64,000 bases of DNA. Source: [Pseudopropionibacterium] massiliense. GTDB lineage: Bacteria > Actinomycetota > Actinomycetes > Propionibacteriales > Propionibacteriaceae. Made by a program: the position numbers and the translations under genes. Position 1 is the stretch's first letter, and every line of letters starts with the position of its first letter. Shown in pieces: positions 29,001 through 36,384 of this stretch. The stretch lies in assembly GCF_900607225.1 (NCBI RefSeq), contig NZ_LR027842.1, positions 222,812 through 286,811 on the forward strand. The letters are read 5' to 3'. The notes beneath the pieces are model-generated. The model saw only the letters and a program-made list of their open reading frames with translations. It searched no databases and was not told the origin of the DNA.

Positions 29001-29020
29001 TACGACGACTTCTCGATCAT
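20090..29020 (-). CDS. Bimodular PKS: AT-less KS-KR-ACP, then KS-AT-DH-ER-KR-ACP
   Basis: 2976 residues. Module one: KS at about 35-450 (Cys191, His326, His366 all present), then directly a KR region (about 480-900) and ACP (Ser982 in GIDSLM); no AT motif (GHSxGE) is found. Its KR has a Rossmann loop GANGPVG, Tyr821 and a Ser, but Ser825 replaces the usual Asn and the HAAGV motif is altered, so it may be weak or inactive. Module two is fully reducing: KS (Cys1217), AT (Ser1566, VASH 1665-1668), DH (His1831 in HQVNGITVMP, Asp1994 with Gln1998), ER (about 2265-2580, TSASGGVGLA), KR (about 2600-2775, TGAFSGLG, SYAAAN) and ACP (Ser2896). The start forms an ATGA overlap with the upstream gene. Confidence 0.94.
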   Translation of the reverse strand: MIEKSSYTRLAALDSRQSNRLVEALRSASSQLSSEPIAVLGVACRLPGNVHGIADFDRLLAEGRTPISPAEPRRWIGDPHGVRAGFISGLDRFDANFFGLTPREVESLDPQQRLALESAIEAIEDSGRTVDDLRGSTTGVFLGIYHHDFGEALGSESTPYSASGNAHSVAAGRLAYTLDLSGPAISFDTACSTSLVAIHQAARSLSMRECDGAIVVGVNVILSRHTHDSLDSWGMLSPRARCSPFDAAADGFVRGEGVGSVYLKRLSDAIRDGDEVLAVIRGSAVNQDGRSQGLTAPRGAAQVAVIEQALENAGIPSTSVGYIETHGTGTALGDPIEYEALHEVYGKPATTGEPCILGAVKSNIGHLEAAAGIVGFIKAVMVVGSGRIPRNPGFDRLNPHIGERPTRLRVAENAVEWQTDRPRRAAVSAFGFSGTNAHVVLEEGSRTAAWPRPAPRTWNHEKSWPLPMSDSRATPDGWFLVPDLVELPALAGAPRAVTIEVLSATGNSAEALAEALRARGAEVTSGRIDSWRPGETQVTIVMPETGRDLTDLDGLRDEAAELAGLATRLEKLPGHQMVIATHSAHPRFNTAVDPIASSWWGWARACALEMGATFGGAVDADTDETLAEGLLTHLTAKDGELFTVMDAGRRLVPRLLPAPDSVTQLAPEELDDEHSYLIVGANGPVGLALADHLVARGAVHLTLTGRGEPSEELVQRMTALNEQGADLRWVQAHADDFDQMRHVIDAFGADRPPLTGVFLTAFAGRQIDMAELTASDIDEMYRPKVNAAVYLDELTADLDLSIFALFSSTTGCLGSKQLAHYSGASAFLDGLAHRRRQRGLPALTIDWGIWAGRLEETTDHERRHVEGSGLRAMDDRLAIHALDQLLSQPDKAQVMVADADWELLRTAYSTQTSFTLVDDLLCPPTEHTKEAQGAATLAATAPRDRERAVVAWVQQVVANCIHLSDPGQLPVDKGFFDLGIDSLMGVQIQRTLSNDFGIELSPTAVYSHPTVTALAAHIRELTQPVEKTAPADASTTPSTAPEEPIAIVGMACRFPRGETIDEFWTTLSTGRDAISHVPSQRWDADSFSDPDPTALGTIRTDRGGFLTRWDPAQFDAEFFGISPREAAAMDPQQRLMLELSIETLNDAGLPPLGLQGTRTGTFIGITTHDYMTLQIRANSPEDVDAYTGTGIAANFAAGRVSYHLRLQGPAMAVDTACSSSLTALHLALGELRSGTCDAALVGGVNLMLVPDTSVSFTRWGMLSPRGFCASFDDSADGFVRGEGGGMIMLKPLSAALRDGDRVVAVLRGSSCGQDGESAGQTVPNGAAQSAVISDALARSGLTPDDIDFVETHGAGTAVGDPIELEALGEVFGDRKDPIILGALKSVTGHMEAAAGIGGIIKTALAISHRQIPPNLHFQKLTSQVTPRASHVEVPSVLTSWPATAGRPARAGVSSFGASGTNVHIIIESGPANASSNGVWLFSGQGSQWDGMGNNLLETSPAFAKAVADLTPHFERETGCSLRPLLTGEAPLEGIELVQPAIFCMQVALAEMWRSLGAQPTAVIGHSMGEVAAAVVAGALDIADGMAIIARRSKLLSTISGNGLMAMLEATETTAREVVRKHPDVDIAVLSAPEQTVLSGTPEAIRAITKEFQDRGLFAREIAVDVASHSPQVDRLLPTLRKVLKGITPHEPDVPFLSTVSGQPTFDPDYWADNLRRPVQLMGSLERAFADGEKQFVEMAPHPLLGASVLDCAAGRDVTFVPSMRRHDPSIRPNPRSTRSPVTWNRKRHWFEATVRDTGDFSLLGQHGVTPSGEHVFTRRDLLGSAPWLSDHQVNGITVMPLAAWVAMIVEAVDTIKNEPTSVRISNLELHSMLALGESTDVTTSLEPAGADTWRVRIGSLSPSWRLHASAQVTVVPPTDMSKADSDWNGPGIWKDFPVTRLYERLRSVGQQHSGVFTPVADAALGSDGTATAHLRITSHRAAGRRMRIFPPLLDGALQTLAVPSPAEATDTVLPERIGSIHVTGRFGNDATAQARIIQDDDGRATGAVRMTTEKGWVDISGIILRRLDAPASPEVPLFDQCWTDLPDVSEQPGSTRVHIVSSGETSTQLADQLEATFGTSAVEIASTSDPAGLPEAVCVVVDSTTDLDVVGVLMAIQRAATRILGWKLRDTPRLYCLVKVPATGTEQPTEAALRAFCRVLAYEHPDLRASVVSFDALEEAAVVSHVQADSPERDVALVGGTTRTCRLQQVQPMPRELILPVGVSTIARAEVQNGSMTWVEVPNPPLDKNEVLIQVEAAGLNFSDVLKRRGSYPLRPGETSILGGELVGTVIACGSQTEFSPGERVFGLATGTFGTTIRARAELLSRVPDGLSITDAATLPTAYATALHCLDNIARLGAGETILVTSASGGVGLAAITFARHLGARTIVTAGTRTKRSYLRSLGFEDVLDSRAPDLAERVKKLTGGVDVVLNTLTGTAFHQLLSVLRPEGRFVELSKNATFGHGTLNLAALARGGSFSAVDLAYLMHHDIGAARRLLTEVVDGVADGWVTPLPTRSFELSRLDDALAAFSDQDHHGKIIVTGATNIEAQPPANRVVRPSGSYIVTGAFSGLGWVTTSWLAAQMPRRLVLNGRNGPDKACAATIEQWKTDGLEIDIVLGDVTEAETIAELVGHARKAGPLRGVIHSAGVVRDQTIRAIDEDTMRSVFRPKVDAARLLLDAIADDDLDFCVLFSSAAALLGSPGQGSYAAANAAMEALALQRAERGCPVKVISWGPWAETGLATSFSTLGYHALTNAEGLGALERIIRSSLQRTGVFHMDARQWFQSYPVVSELPYFSELEIDPDTSKSDVLLLAGATTDAEARDRVHGLVVRELGAVLRCDPCTIDPQAPFASFGLDSLMALELRNRLEHSGCVRLPVTLIWSSPTVEQLTDALLRVLRGDLLRESAEESTSPVISDEDAQWITNLGKALRDGEEERA

Positions 29021-32000
29021 TGGTCCTCAACCTCCTCCAGGAGTTGTTCGAATGCCGAGGTCTCATGTGCATGATCCGGATCCGGTATGGGCGGCGCATT
29101 CACCGTGTCGGTTACGGGGCCCAGCTCATGGGCGGCGATGATTGTGTTGATGGTGGGATGGTTCCACAGGAAGCCCACTGGAAGGTCGGCTCCGACGAGT
29201 TCATTGAGGCTGCGCAGAATACGTAGAGCGAGGATTGAGTCCATACCGTATTCCGCTAGCGGACGGTCGTACGACAGCTTATCGGTGATGCCCAGATGGT
29301 GGCGCACGATGGAGCCGACCAAACGGTGTCGCTCGGCTTCGTCGGCACGTTCCCACTCATCGGAAGTGTTGCCAGTTCGGTTGGCCCTGCCCCCCACGAT
29401 GAAGGCTTGGGGTGACTGCTGCGAGAAGGCCCAGATACTTGCTCTCAGGGCTGCTTCGGGTCGGAGCTCATTCCATCCTTGCGAGCGCAACGCCTCAGAT
29501 GCCAGTTTGGCTCGGTCATCGCCCGCCATTCCGACGGAAGCCCACGGTCCCCAGTTCACGACCCGCCAGTTGTGTCCTGACGCTACTGCGCGACGCACAA
29601 TCCCGTCGACGAGCGCGTTGGCGGCGGCATAAGCGCTCTGCCCCTGTACGCCCCTGATGGATGCAGCGGATGAAAACACTATCCCGCACGTGCCCTCGTC
29701 GCAGACATCCAGCAACTCCGTCAGGGCGCCCGCTTTGATGGCGAGGGTTCGCCCCAGTTCTGCGGTGGACAGGTCCGTCAACGCGACGTCGGGGGAATAC
29801 CCGGCCAGGTGGTAGACAAAGCCGATTCTGCGTCCCGTGTCGAGCTGCCACTGGCGTAGCCAGTCGGACAGGGCCCCGTGCTCGACGAGGTCGACGGTGG
29901 CAATCCAGACGGTGACGCCTTGTTGCGACAGCTCATCCATGAGGAGGGGATCTGGCCGACTTCGCGTCACCAACACCATGACTCGGGCTCCGTGATCGGC
30001 CAGGAAACGAACGAGAAGCCGCCCGATGCCACCAAATGCACCAGTCACCAGCACCGCGTCCTCTGTATCAAGGTCAAACGACCTGGGATGCGGTACTGGC
30101 GAGAAGGAACCGAGTTCTAGGGACCAGCCGCAAAGTTCTCCCGTCGAGGTGGACGTTGGGGAGTCGATTATTCCCAACCAGCGGTCGGGATACTCGGCAG
30201 CGATCGGGCTGGCAAGACCCCAGAGTGCACAGGCCTCGGGAGAGGCCGCAGTTGTGTTCCATAGTCCGCTGGTCGCGATCGCGAGACGCTCACCAGGCTT
30301 CAAAGCGTCTAGGCGCCGCCGGGCTTCAAGGACCAGTTTCGTCGCAGCCGCCACCGGGTTGGGGTCTGCCCGGCCGGGAGCTGGTACCGCCCACACGGTG
30401 GCCCCGGTGCGGTTTAATGTGGTCTTGCGCCACATGACCTTAGCCTGCATCGCGTCGGGTGAGCTGCCGAGGTCGTGCGCAGAGAGGTCTGTCAGGAGAA
30501 GAAGCGGAGTGTCTGCCCTATCTTTCGCGATCACTTGCCACACCCCGTCCTCGAAATGTCCAGTGACGATCGCCTCGTCGGCGGTGGAAGTGCCTAACTC
30601 CGCTACCGCACCCACGCCCACGGGTGTCATCGTGGTCCCGGCTGCGAGAGAGGGCAGCAGGCAGGCTGCGTCGAGCAGCGCAGCGAGACGTGAGTTACGG
30701 CTCTCTGGCAGTTTTATGCGTAAGGCGACGCGGGTCTCGTCGTGGAACCAACCGGTGGGGCAGCCTGGCCCTGCCAGCGCGGCCAGCACCTCGTCGGTGG
30801 GCTCCTCCCACTCGTTGGGTTCCCATCCAGTGGTGTTTGGAGGAGCCATCAAAGGCTTCTCGGATGTTTGGGCCGATGCGACCAGTGTCGCGTCAGAAGC
30901 GCCCGGCTCGGCGACATGGATCGTGACCTCGCCGCTATTCGTGGTCGTCAGTACCTCCTGCACTTTTTCCAAGCTCAGGGGCGAATGGAACAAGACCTCC
31001 TTCACGTGGCCATAACCAGCGATGAGGAGCGTGGACAGCAGCTTCCAAGCGGGTACGACGGGCCGATTGCCTAGGCGATGACTTTCCTTCTGGGGCATAG
31101 AAGTCGAGCGCCACAGCCTGAGGTCGGCCGTGCCCGGGAGGCTGAGCATGGACCCCAGCATGTGGTTCTTGCCGCAGATTGGTGCAGACGACACGGGCTT
31201 GCGCCGCCGGTGTTGGTCATGGTTGGTGTCCCGGTTCCACCGGCGTCTTGAGGGCAGGTCCTCCTGGACATCCCGGACGAGTCCGGGGCGCACGGTAATG
31301 TCCTCACCGGACGCCGTCTCGGCTATGGCTGTGAGCAGTGCGGGATGTGGGGACACCTCGACGAATGCCCGGACTCCCAGGTTGAGGACTTCCTTTACCG
31401 CCTCGGTGAAGAACACTGGCTGCCTCAAGTTCTTGATCCAGTGTGAGACGCCTTCGCTCGGATGGCTGCCGCTGACGGTGCTGATAAGCGGGATCTCGCC
31501 CGGGAGGACCTCCAAGGTCTCGACTGCTTCCCGGAAGGGGTCGAGCACCTCGTCCATCAGCGGGCAATGTGAGGCGAAATCGACGTCCAGATAACGAGGC
31601 TCGGCCGCTTCCGAACCTAGACGGTCCACGGCTGCTTTGACAGCGCCGGGCTTTCCGGAAATTAGGGTCATGGTTGGGCTGTTGTGGCCGGCGACCCACA
31701 CATCATCAAGTCCATCGATGATCTCGCCCGTACGCTGGGCGGAAGCGGAACTGATGACCATGGCTCCTTTCCCGGAAAACCTCTGGAGACATTCGGCACG
31801 TCGGCAGATGAGACGCGCCGAATCTTCCGGGGACAGAATGCCTGCGATGCAGGCTGCGGCCACCTCTCCCATAGAGTGTCCGATCACGAATGCGGGGCGA
31901 TAACCGCGCTCCAACCAGAGTGAGGCCAGCGCCACCTGGATGGTGAATAGTGCAGGCTGGACCTGCATGGGGCCTGAGGGGAGTCGACCCTCTGCGATCA

Positions 32001-33705
32001 GTTCCCGGATCGAGAAGCCGGAGTATTTGTGGATGACCGGGTCGATACGGTGGACCATCTGAGCGAAGCCCGGCTCGGCGAGGAGGTTCTGCCCCATTCC
32101 GGCCCATCGGGATGTCTGCCCAGAGAACACCCAAGCAGGGTCCACGTCCGAGCCATAGGGTGGCGGCTGCTCAAGCACCACGTGCGAATTCGAACCTCCG
32201 AAGCCGAAGGATGAGACCCCTGCCCTGCGGGGTCTGGAGCCATCCGGCCAAGGACGAAGGCCGGTCACTACCTCGAAACCGGAGAAGTCGATCATCGGGT
32301 TCGGGGCCTCGAAGTGGATGGATGGCGGCAATGTTTCCTCGGACATTGCCAACAGAACCTTGATGACACCGGCCATCCCTGCGGCGCCCTCCAGATGACC
32401 AATGTTGCTCTTGACGGAGCCGACGAGGAGAGGCGTCCCGATTCTGCGACGACCGTAGGCGTCGCCCAGAGCCTCAATCTCGATGGGGTCGCCCAGGGCT
32501 GTACCAGTTCCGTGACACTCGACATAGGAGATCTCGTCGGCGTTCACTCCCGAGTTCGCGAGTGCCTGCCGCAGAACCGCCGACTGGGCGGAGGTGCGCG
32601 GTGCCAGGAGGCCGTTGGAGCGGCCGTTCGTGTTGACGGCCGAGCCTTTCACAATGCCTCGGATACGGCTGCCGTCGCGCAGGGCAGTGTTCAATCGCTT
32701 CACTACGAGGACCCCACATCCCTCGCTGCGAACATAGCCGTCTGCCCGGTGGTCGAAGACTTTGCAGCGGCCATCGTCGGCCATTGCACCGGCATGGCTG
32801 AACGAGAGCCCACCAGCGGGTGACAGAAGGAAGTTGACTCCGGCGACGAAGGCCATGTCGCACTCACCGGCACGAATGCTCGTCGCTGCGACGTGCAAGG
32901 CCACGAGCGACGAGGAACAGGCGGTGTCGATCGCAATGCTCGGCCCGGAGAGGTCGAAGTTGTAGGAGAGTCGGTTGGCGAGCATGGCAACAGATGCCCC
33001 GGAATTGGTCCAGGCATCCACCTCGGCGAGGTCAGCGGCTGCGGTGAGGATGTGCTCGTGTCCGCTGACCCCGACAAAGACCCCGACCGCGCGTCTCGCG
33101 ATCTGGCAGGGAAGCAAACCGGCATCTTGGAGAGCGTCGCTTGCGACTTCCAGGAGCATTTGCTGTTGGGGATCCATGCGTGCAGCTTCGGTGGGCGAGA
33201 TAGCGAAGTACTGGGCGTCGAACCCGAAGGGATCATCAATAAGTCCCGCGTACCGGGGGACGCCTTCCTGTCGCAGGTGTGACGGGACGAACCCAAGCGC
33301 CGACCAGCGGGAGTCGGGGACTTCGCTGATCGCATCGGAGCCGGTGTACAACATGTCCCAGAATTCGACGAGTCCGTTCTTGGCGCCCGGGAAGCGACAG
33401 GCGATCCCCACAATCGCCATGGGCTCGTTGTCGTCTTGCGGCGGTGTGTCGCCGGGCTGCGTGAAAGGCTGTTCCCCGGCAAGCCGCTGGGCGAGCTGGC
33501 GGATGGTCGGGTAGTTCCACGCTGCTGTGGCCTCCAAGGTCTGGCCGCTCGCCTCTTCCACAGCGGTATTGAGCGCGATGAGATCACGTGATCTCAGACC
33601 AAGATCCGCCCACGTGCTCGTCGCAGGTATGGTCGCGTCGTGCTTCCCGGTCTGATCTCGGACCCAGTCCTGTAGCCAGTGTTCCCAACTGGAAGTATCG
33701 TGCAT
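29017..33705 (-). CDS. Loading PKS: ACP-KS-AT-(degenerate DH)-KR-ACP
   Basis: This 1562-residue protein probably receives the FAAL-activated starter. From the ATG at 33705: N-terminal ACP-like domain with Ser39 in an unusual GLRSRD motif; KS about 90-510 (Cys263 in DTACSSS); AT about 520-800 (Ser611 in GHSMGE, FASH at 710-713); a DH-like fold from about 865, where HRLGNRPVVP (His876) lacks the usual Gly and LLDAACLL lacks the second-motif Gln/His; KR about 1215-1415 with TGAFGGIG and AYAAAN complete; ACP with Ser1490 in GMDSIL. If the DH is dead, this module leaves a beta-hydroxyl. A TTG at 33717 is an alternative start; neither has a strong ribosome binding site. Only 24 nt separate it from the FAAL gene. 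Confidence 0.92.
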   Translation of the reverse strand: MHDTSSWEHWLQDWVRDQTGKHDATIPATSTWADLGLRSRDLIALNTAVEEASGQTLEATAAWNYPTIRQLAQRLAGEQPFTQPGDTPPQDDNEPMAIVGIACRFPGAKNGLVEFWDMLYTGSDAISEVPDSRWSALGFVPSHLRQEGVPRYAGLIDDPFGFDAQYFAISPTEAARMDPQQQMLLEVASDALQDAGLLPCQIARRAVGVFVGVSGHEHILTAAADLAEVDAWTNSGASVAMLANRLSYNFDLSGPSIAIDTACSSSLVALHVAATSIRAGECDMAFVAGVNFLLSPAGGLSFSHAGAMADDGRCKVFDHRADGYVRSEGCGVLVVKRLNTALRDGSRIRGIVKGSAVNTNGRSNGLLAPRTSAQSAVLRQALANSGVNADEISYVECHGTGTALGDPIEIEALGDAYGRRRIGTPLLVGSVKSNIGHLEGAAGMAGVIKVLLAMSEETLPPSIHFEAPNPMIDFSGFEVVTGLRPWPDGSRPRRAGVSSFGFGGSNSHVVLEQPPPYGSDVDPAWVFSGQTSRWAGMGQNLLAEPGFAQMVHRIDPVIHKYSGFSIRELIAEGRLPSGPMQVQPALFTIQVALASLWLERGYRPAFVIGHSMGEVAAACIAGILSPEDSARLICRRAECLQRFSGKGAMVISSASAQRTGEIIDGLDDVWVAGHNSPTMTLISGKPGAVKAAVDRLGSEAAEPRYLDVDFASHCPLMDEVLDPFREAVETLEVLPGEIPLISTVSGSHPSEGVSHWIKNLRQPVFFTEAVKEVLNLGVRAFVEVSPHPALLTAIAETASGEDITVRPGLVRDVQEDLPSRRRWNRDTNHDQHRRRKPVSSAPICGKNHMLGSMLSLPGTADLRLWRSTSMPQKESHRLGNRPVVPAWKLLSTLLIAGYGHVKEVLFHSPLSLEKVQEVLTTTNSGEVTIHVAEPGASDATLVASAQTSEKPLMAPPNTTGWEPNEWEEPTDEVLAALAGPGCPTGWFHDETRVALRIKLPESRNSRLAALLDAACLLPSLAAGTTMTPVGVGAVAELGTSTADEAIVTGHFEDGVWQVIAKDRADTPLLLLTDLSAHDLGSSPDAMQAKVMWRKTTLNRTGATVWAVPAPGRADPNPVAAATKLVLEARRRLDALKPGERLAIATSGLWNTTAASPEACALWGLASPIAAEYPDRWLGIIDSPTSTSTGELCGWSLELGSFSPVPHPRSFDLDTEDAVLVTGAFGGIGRLLVRFLADHGARVMVLVTRSRPDPLLMDELSQQGVTVWIATVDLVEHGALSDWLRQWQLDTGRRIGFVYHLAGYSPDVALTDLSTAELGRTLAIKAGALTELLDVCDEGTCGIVFSSAASIRGVQGQSAYAAANALVDGIVRRAVASGHNWRVVNWGPWASVGMAGDDRAKLASEALRSQGWNELRPEAALRASIWAFSQQSPQAFIVGGRANRTGNTSDEWERADEAERHRLVGSIVRHHLGITDKLSYDRPLAEYGMDSILALRILRSLNELVGADLPVGFLWNHPTINTIIAAHELGPVTDTVNAPPIPDPDHAHETSAFEQLLEEVEDQ

Positions 33706-33729
33706 GCTTTGTACCAACTTCGCGATCGT

Positions 33730-35451
33730 TCATCGAAACTGAAGCGTCTGTGCACTCAGTGCGCGAGGGTTTTCGGCCTCGCAGGCGTACCACTTGTCAC
33801 GGGCCAGAGGGCGCTGGATTTTTCCGCTGGTTGTCAGCGGAATAAACCCGGGCGGCACCAGTGCCACGATGGCCGAGGTCAGCCCGTGATGAGTTGTGAG
33901 CGCAGAGCGGATGAGCGAGGACAGCTTGTTGTCGTCTTCCTCCGTCAGGCTCCGTCGTTCGGCGATGATCAAGGGGACTTCGGTTTCGCCGGTATCGTGG
34001 GAAACCACCGCGACACGTCCTGGCCTGATTCGGGGATCAACTTGTTGAACCGTGTGCTCAAGGTCTTCGGAGTATTGGTTGCGTCCATCAATGATAAGCA
34101 TGGCTTTTAACCGGCCCACAATATGTAGATCGTCGTCAATCATCATCACGAGATCGCCCGTTCGCAGCCACGGACCACCATTGTCTTCGGGCAGGGACTG
34201 GAATGCCTGCTCGGTGTGATCGTTGTCCTGCCAATATCCTTGGGCGATGTTCGGGCCGCGGAGCCAGAGCTCTCCGACACGTTCCTGAGGAAGAGTCTCA
34301 AGGGTGGTGGGGTTGACGACCTGGTACTCCGTGCCTTCGGCAATGGGGCCGCAACTCACGAGGTCGACTGAGTCGGTTTTGTTCCGTGGCGGCTTTAGGT
34401 ATCCCTCGGACAACCCGTCGCGGGAGGCTGCGTGTACTTTGAGCCGTGATGTGCATGAGACGAACACTGTTGCTTCGGCCATGCCAAACGATGGCCTGAC
34501 TGAGCCTGCCGGAAGGCCGTACGGAGCCAAAGCTTCCTCAAATTTCTGAATGGTTGACGGTCGCACGGGCTCGGAGCCATTGAGGAGCCAGTGAATGCGG
34601 GAGAGATCGAGGTCGTCGTAGTCTTTGCCCACACCACGTTGAAGCACGTATTCGTAGGCGAAGTTGGGGGATCCGGTGATCGCAGGTTCCGGGCAGTCCA
34701 GCTCGCGGATCCAGCGGCTCGGGCGTCGCAGAAACGATTCCGGGGACATGCAGGTGGTCGGGAGGCCGACCATGACTCCTAAGCCCAGTGCGAAGATGAG
34801 GCCCATGTCGTGATGTATCGGTAGCCACGACACAACCCGGTTGTCGGGGGTGATGTCGAGGCCTGCGCAGGATTGTCTCACGTTGAATTCGAACGCAGAA
34901 TGCGTGATCATGGCTCCGGACGGGCGTGAGGTCGAGCCCGATGTGTACTGCAGATAGAGGATATCGTCAGGGCGTTCCCCAGCGGAGGCGAGGCATCTCT
35001 GAATGTCGGTGTCGTCGCTCGGTTCGCCCATCAGAGCCTCGGCATCAAGGATGAGCGTGTCGTGGCCCACATACGTACCGGCTTCGGCGAGCGATGTCTG
35101 GTTCGTGAGGATGAACCGAGGTTTGCAACTATGCAAGATGGCATCGACCCGACTGCGATCACTTTTGGCGGGCGTCGGCGCGAAAAGCGGGACGGCGATC
35201 ACCCCGCCCAAGGTGCATGCGATGAATGAGAGCCAGTAAGCTCGTGATGTGGGGAGCATGATGACGGCACGTTCTCCCGGACCACGTGACGATGTGCGAA
35301 GGACTTGAGCCAGACGACAGGCCTGCCCCGCTATGTCTTGCCATGATGCAGTTTCGCGGTGAACTGTGCCGTGTGGATAGGTCAGCCACTCGATGGATGA
35401 GGCAAGTGGATTTGTTTCCAGACGCTTAATAACTAAGTCTCTGATGGTCAT
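33730..35451 (-). CDS. Fatty-acyl-AMP ligase (FAAL)
   Basis: This 573-residue adenylating enzyme heads the assembly-line operon. Enzymes of this class convert a fatty acid to acyl-AMP and hand it to an ACP rather than to CoA. Visible motifs are TSGSTSRPSGAM (phosphate loop), WLPIHHDMGL, FGMAEATVF, LRTGDLVM and the C-terminal TTSGKIQRP with its catalytic Lys. The WLPIHHDMGLIF and EGTEYQVVNP stretches are characteristic of the FadD32-like group rather than acyl-CoA synthetases; a FAAL-specific insertion would confirm this. The partner is most likely the N-terminal ACP of the next protein. The preceding 177-bp gap should hold the operon promoter. Confidence 0.92.
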   Translation of the reverse strand: MTIRDLVIKRLETNPLASSIEWLTYPHGTVHRETASWQDIAGQACRLAQVLRTSSRGPGERAVIMLPTSRAYWLSFIACTLGGVIAVPLFAPTPAKSDRSRVDAILHSCKPRFILTNQTSLAEAGTYVGHDTLILDAEALMGEPSDDTDIQRCLASAGERPDDILYLQYTSGSTSRPSGAMITHSAFEFNVRQSCAGLDITPDNRVVSWLPIHHDMGLIFALGLGVMVGLPTTCMSPESFLRRPSRWIRELDCPEPAITGSPNFAYEYVLQRGVGKDYDDLDLSRIHWLLNGSEPVRPSTIQKFEEALAPYGLPAGSVRPSFGMAEATVFVSCTSRLKVHAASRDGLSEGYLKPPRNKTDSVDLVSCGPIAEGTEYQVVNPTTLETLPQERVGELWLRGPNIAQGYWQDNDHTEQAFQSLPEDNGGPWLRTGDLVMMIDDDLHIVGRLKAMLIIDGRNQYSEDLEHTVQQVDPRIRPGRVAVVSHDTGETEVPLIIAERRSLTEEDDNKLSSLIRSALTTHHGLTSAIVALVPPGFIPLTTSGKIQRPLARDKWYACEAENPRALSAQTLQFR

Positions 35452-35566
35452 ATCTACTTCTCGGGGGTGGAAGTGGGTTGGATAGGTGCAGGCCTTGAGG
35501 TTTACTCACGGGCGGCGCGTCTGTCGGCAAGCCCCTAGGCAAGGCGTGCTTGAGGATGGTTGTGAA

Positions 35567-35621
35567 GTAAGCCTCCTTACACGAACCTTCATCTATCAAA
35601 CATTCACTTTAGTTAAGTGAA
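35567..35621 (-). promoter_or_regulatory. Inverted repeats in the presumed promoter region of the PKS/NRPS operon
   Basis: The gap between the mshB-like stop and the FAAL start (35452-35628) contains two perfect inverted repeats: GTAAG/CTTAC with a 4-nt loop (35567-35580), and TTCACTT/AAGTGAA with a 5-nt loop (35603-35621). The region is AT-richer than its surroundings. These could be operators for the 30-kb operon; the second lies only 7 nt past the mshB-like stop and could instead act as a weak terminator. I cannot place a convincing -35/-10 pair. Confidence 0.4.
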
Positions 35622-35628
35622 GCTGTGG

Positions 35629-36384
35629 TTAAGTATAGCTGTGCACAGTGCAGCCCACCATGCCCGTTGCCGACGGGGTTTCGGGAGAGGGAAGCAGCCC
35701 GACGGAGGTCGTCACCTCCTCCGACTGGCCACCGGAGTGGGTGAGGGTGCCGTCGCCGTGGGCGGTGAGCTGGGAGGCGTGGTGTCGTAGGGCCTCCTCG
35801 ACGACGGGCTGCAGGTCGCGCAGGTCGAACCAGCGGACCCCGTCGCCCGGGGCGTGGACGACGGCTGCGAAACCCTTCCCGGTGCGCTGCGCGGCGGCCA
35901 GGGACGCGTGGTGGATGCGGACGTGGTCGGGATGTCCGTAGCCGCCGTCGGTGTGATACGAAATCACCAGGTCGGCATCCACCGCCCGGATCCAGGAGGC
36001 GACGTCCGCCACGACGTCGTCGAGGTCTGCGGCGCACAGCGAATCCGGTTCCGCGTCCTCCGCGGGCCCTGCGAGGCCTTCGCGGATCCAGCGCATCCCC
36101 GAGTCGCGGTAGCGGCGCCCCGAACCGGCGGGCGGATCCCCCAGGAAGGCGTGCCGGGACACCCCCAGCACCTTCAGGGCCCCGGCCAGCTCGCCCTCCC
36201 GGTGGGTTTCCAGGGCGGGGGTTCCGGCCAGGTGCGACAGCGGCCCCGGCACCACCTCGCCGCGTTCCCCGCGGGTGGCGGTCAGTAGGCTCACCTCGTG
36301 TCCGGAGGTCACCAGCCAGGCGATCAGCGCGCCCGTGGCGAGGGTTTCGTCGTCGGGGTGGGCGTGGATGAAGGCGATTTTCAC
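35629..36384 (-). CDS. mshB: PIG-L deacetylase, MshB-like (mycothiol synthesis)
   Basis: This 251-residue protein has the zinc-binding AHPDDE motif at its N terminus and HTDGGYGHPDH further on, the two metal and catalytic signatures of the PIG-L/LmbE family. MshB removes the acetyl group from GlcNAc-inositol in mycothiol biosynthesis; the related amidase Mca shares the fold. The neighbour upstream is MshA-like, which argues for MshB. The GTG start at 36384 gives a GTGA overlap with the mshA-like stop, and GGAGGATCCT provides the ribosome binding site. A longer reading to 37095 runs through the glycosyltransferase gene and is not real. Confidence 0.85.
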   Translation of the reverse strand: MKIAFIHAHPDDETLATGALIAWLVTSGHEVSLLTATRGERGEVVPGPLSHLAGTPALETHREGELAGALKVLGVSRHAFLGDPPAGSGRRYRDSGMRWIREGLAGPAEDAEPDSLCAADLDDVVADVASWIRAVDADLVISYHTDGGYGHPDHVRIHHASLAAAQRTGKGFAAVVHAPGDGVRWFDLRDLQPVVEEALRHHASQLTAHGDGTLTHSGGQSEEVTTSVGLLPSPETPSATGMVGCTVHSYT

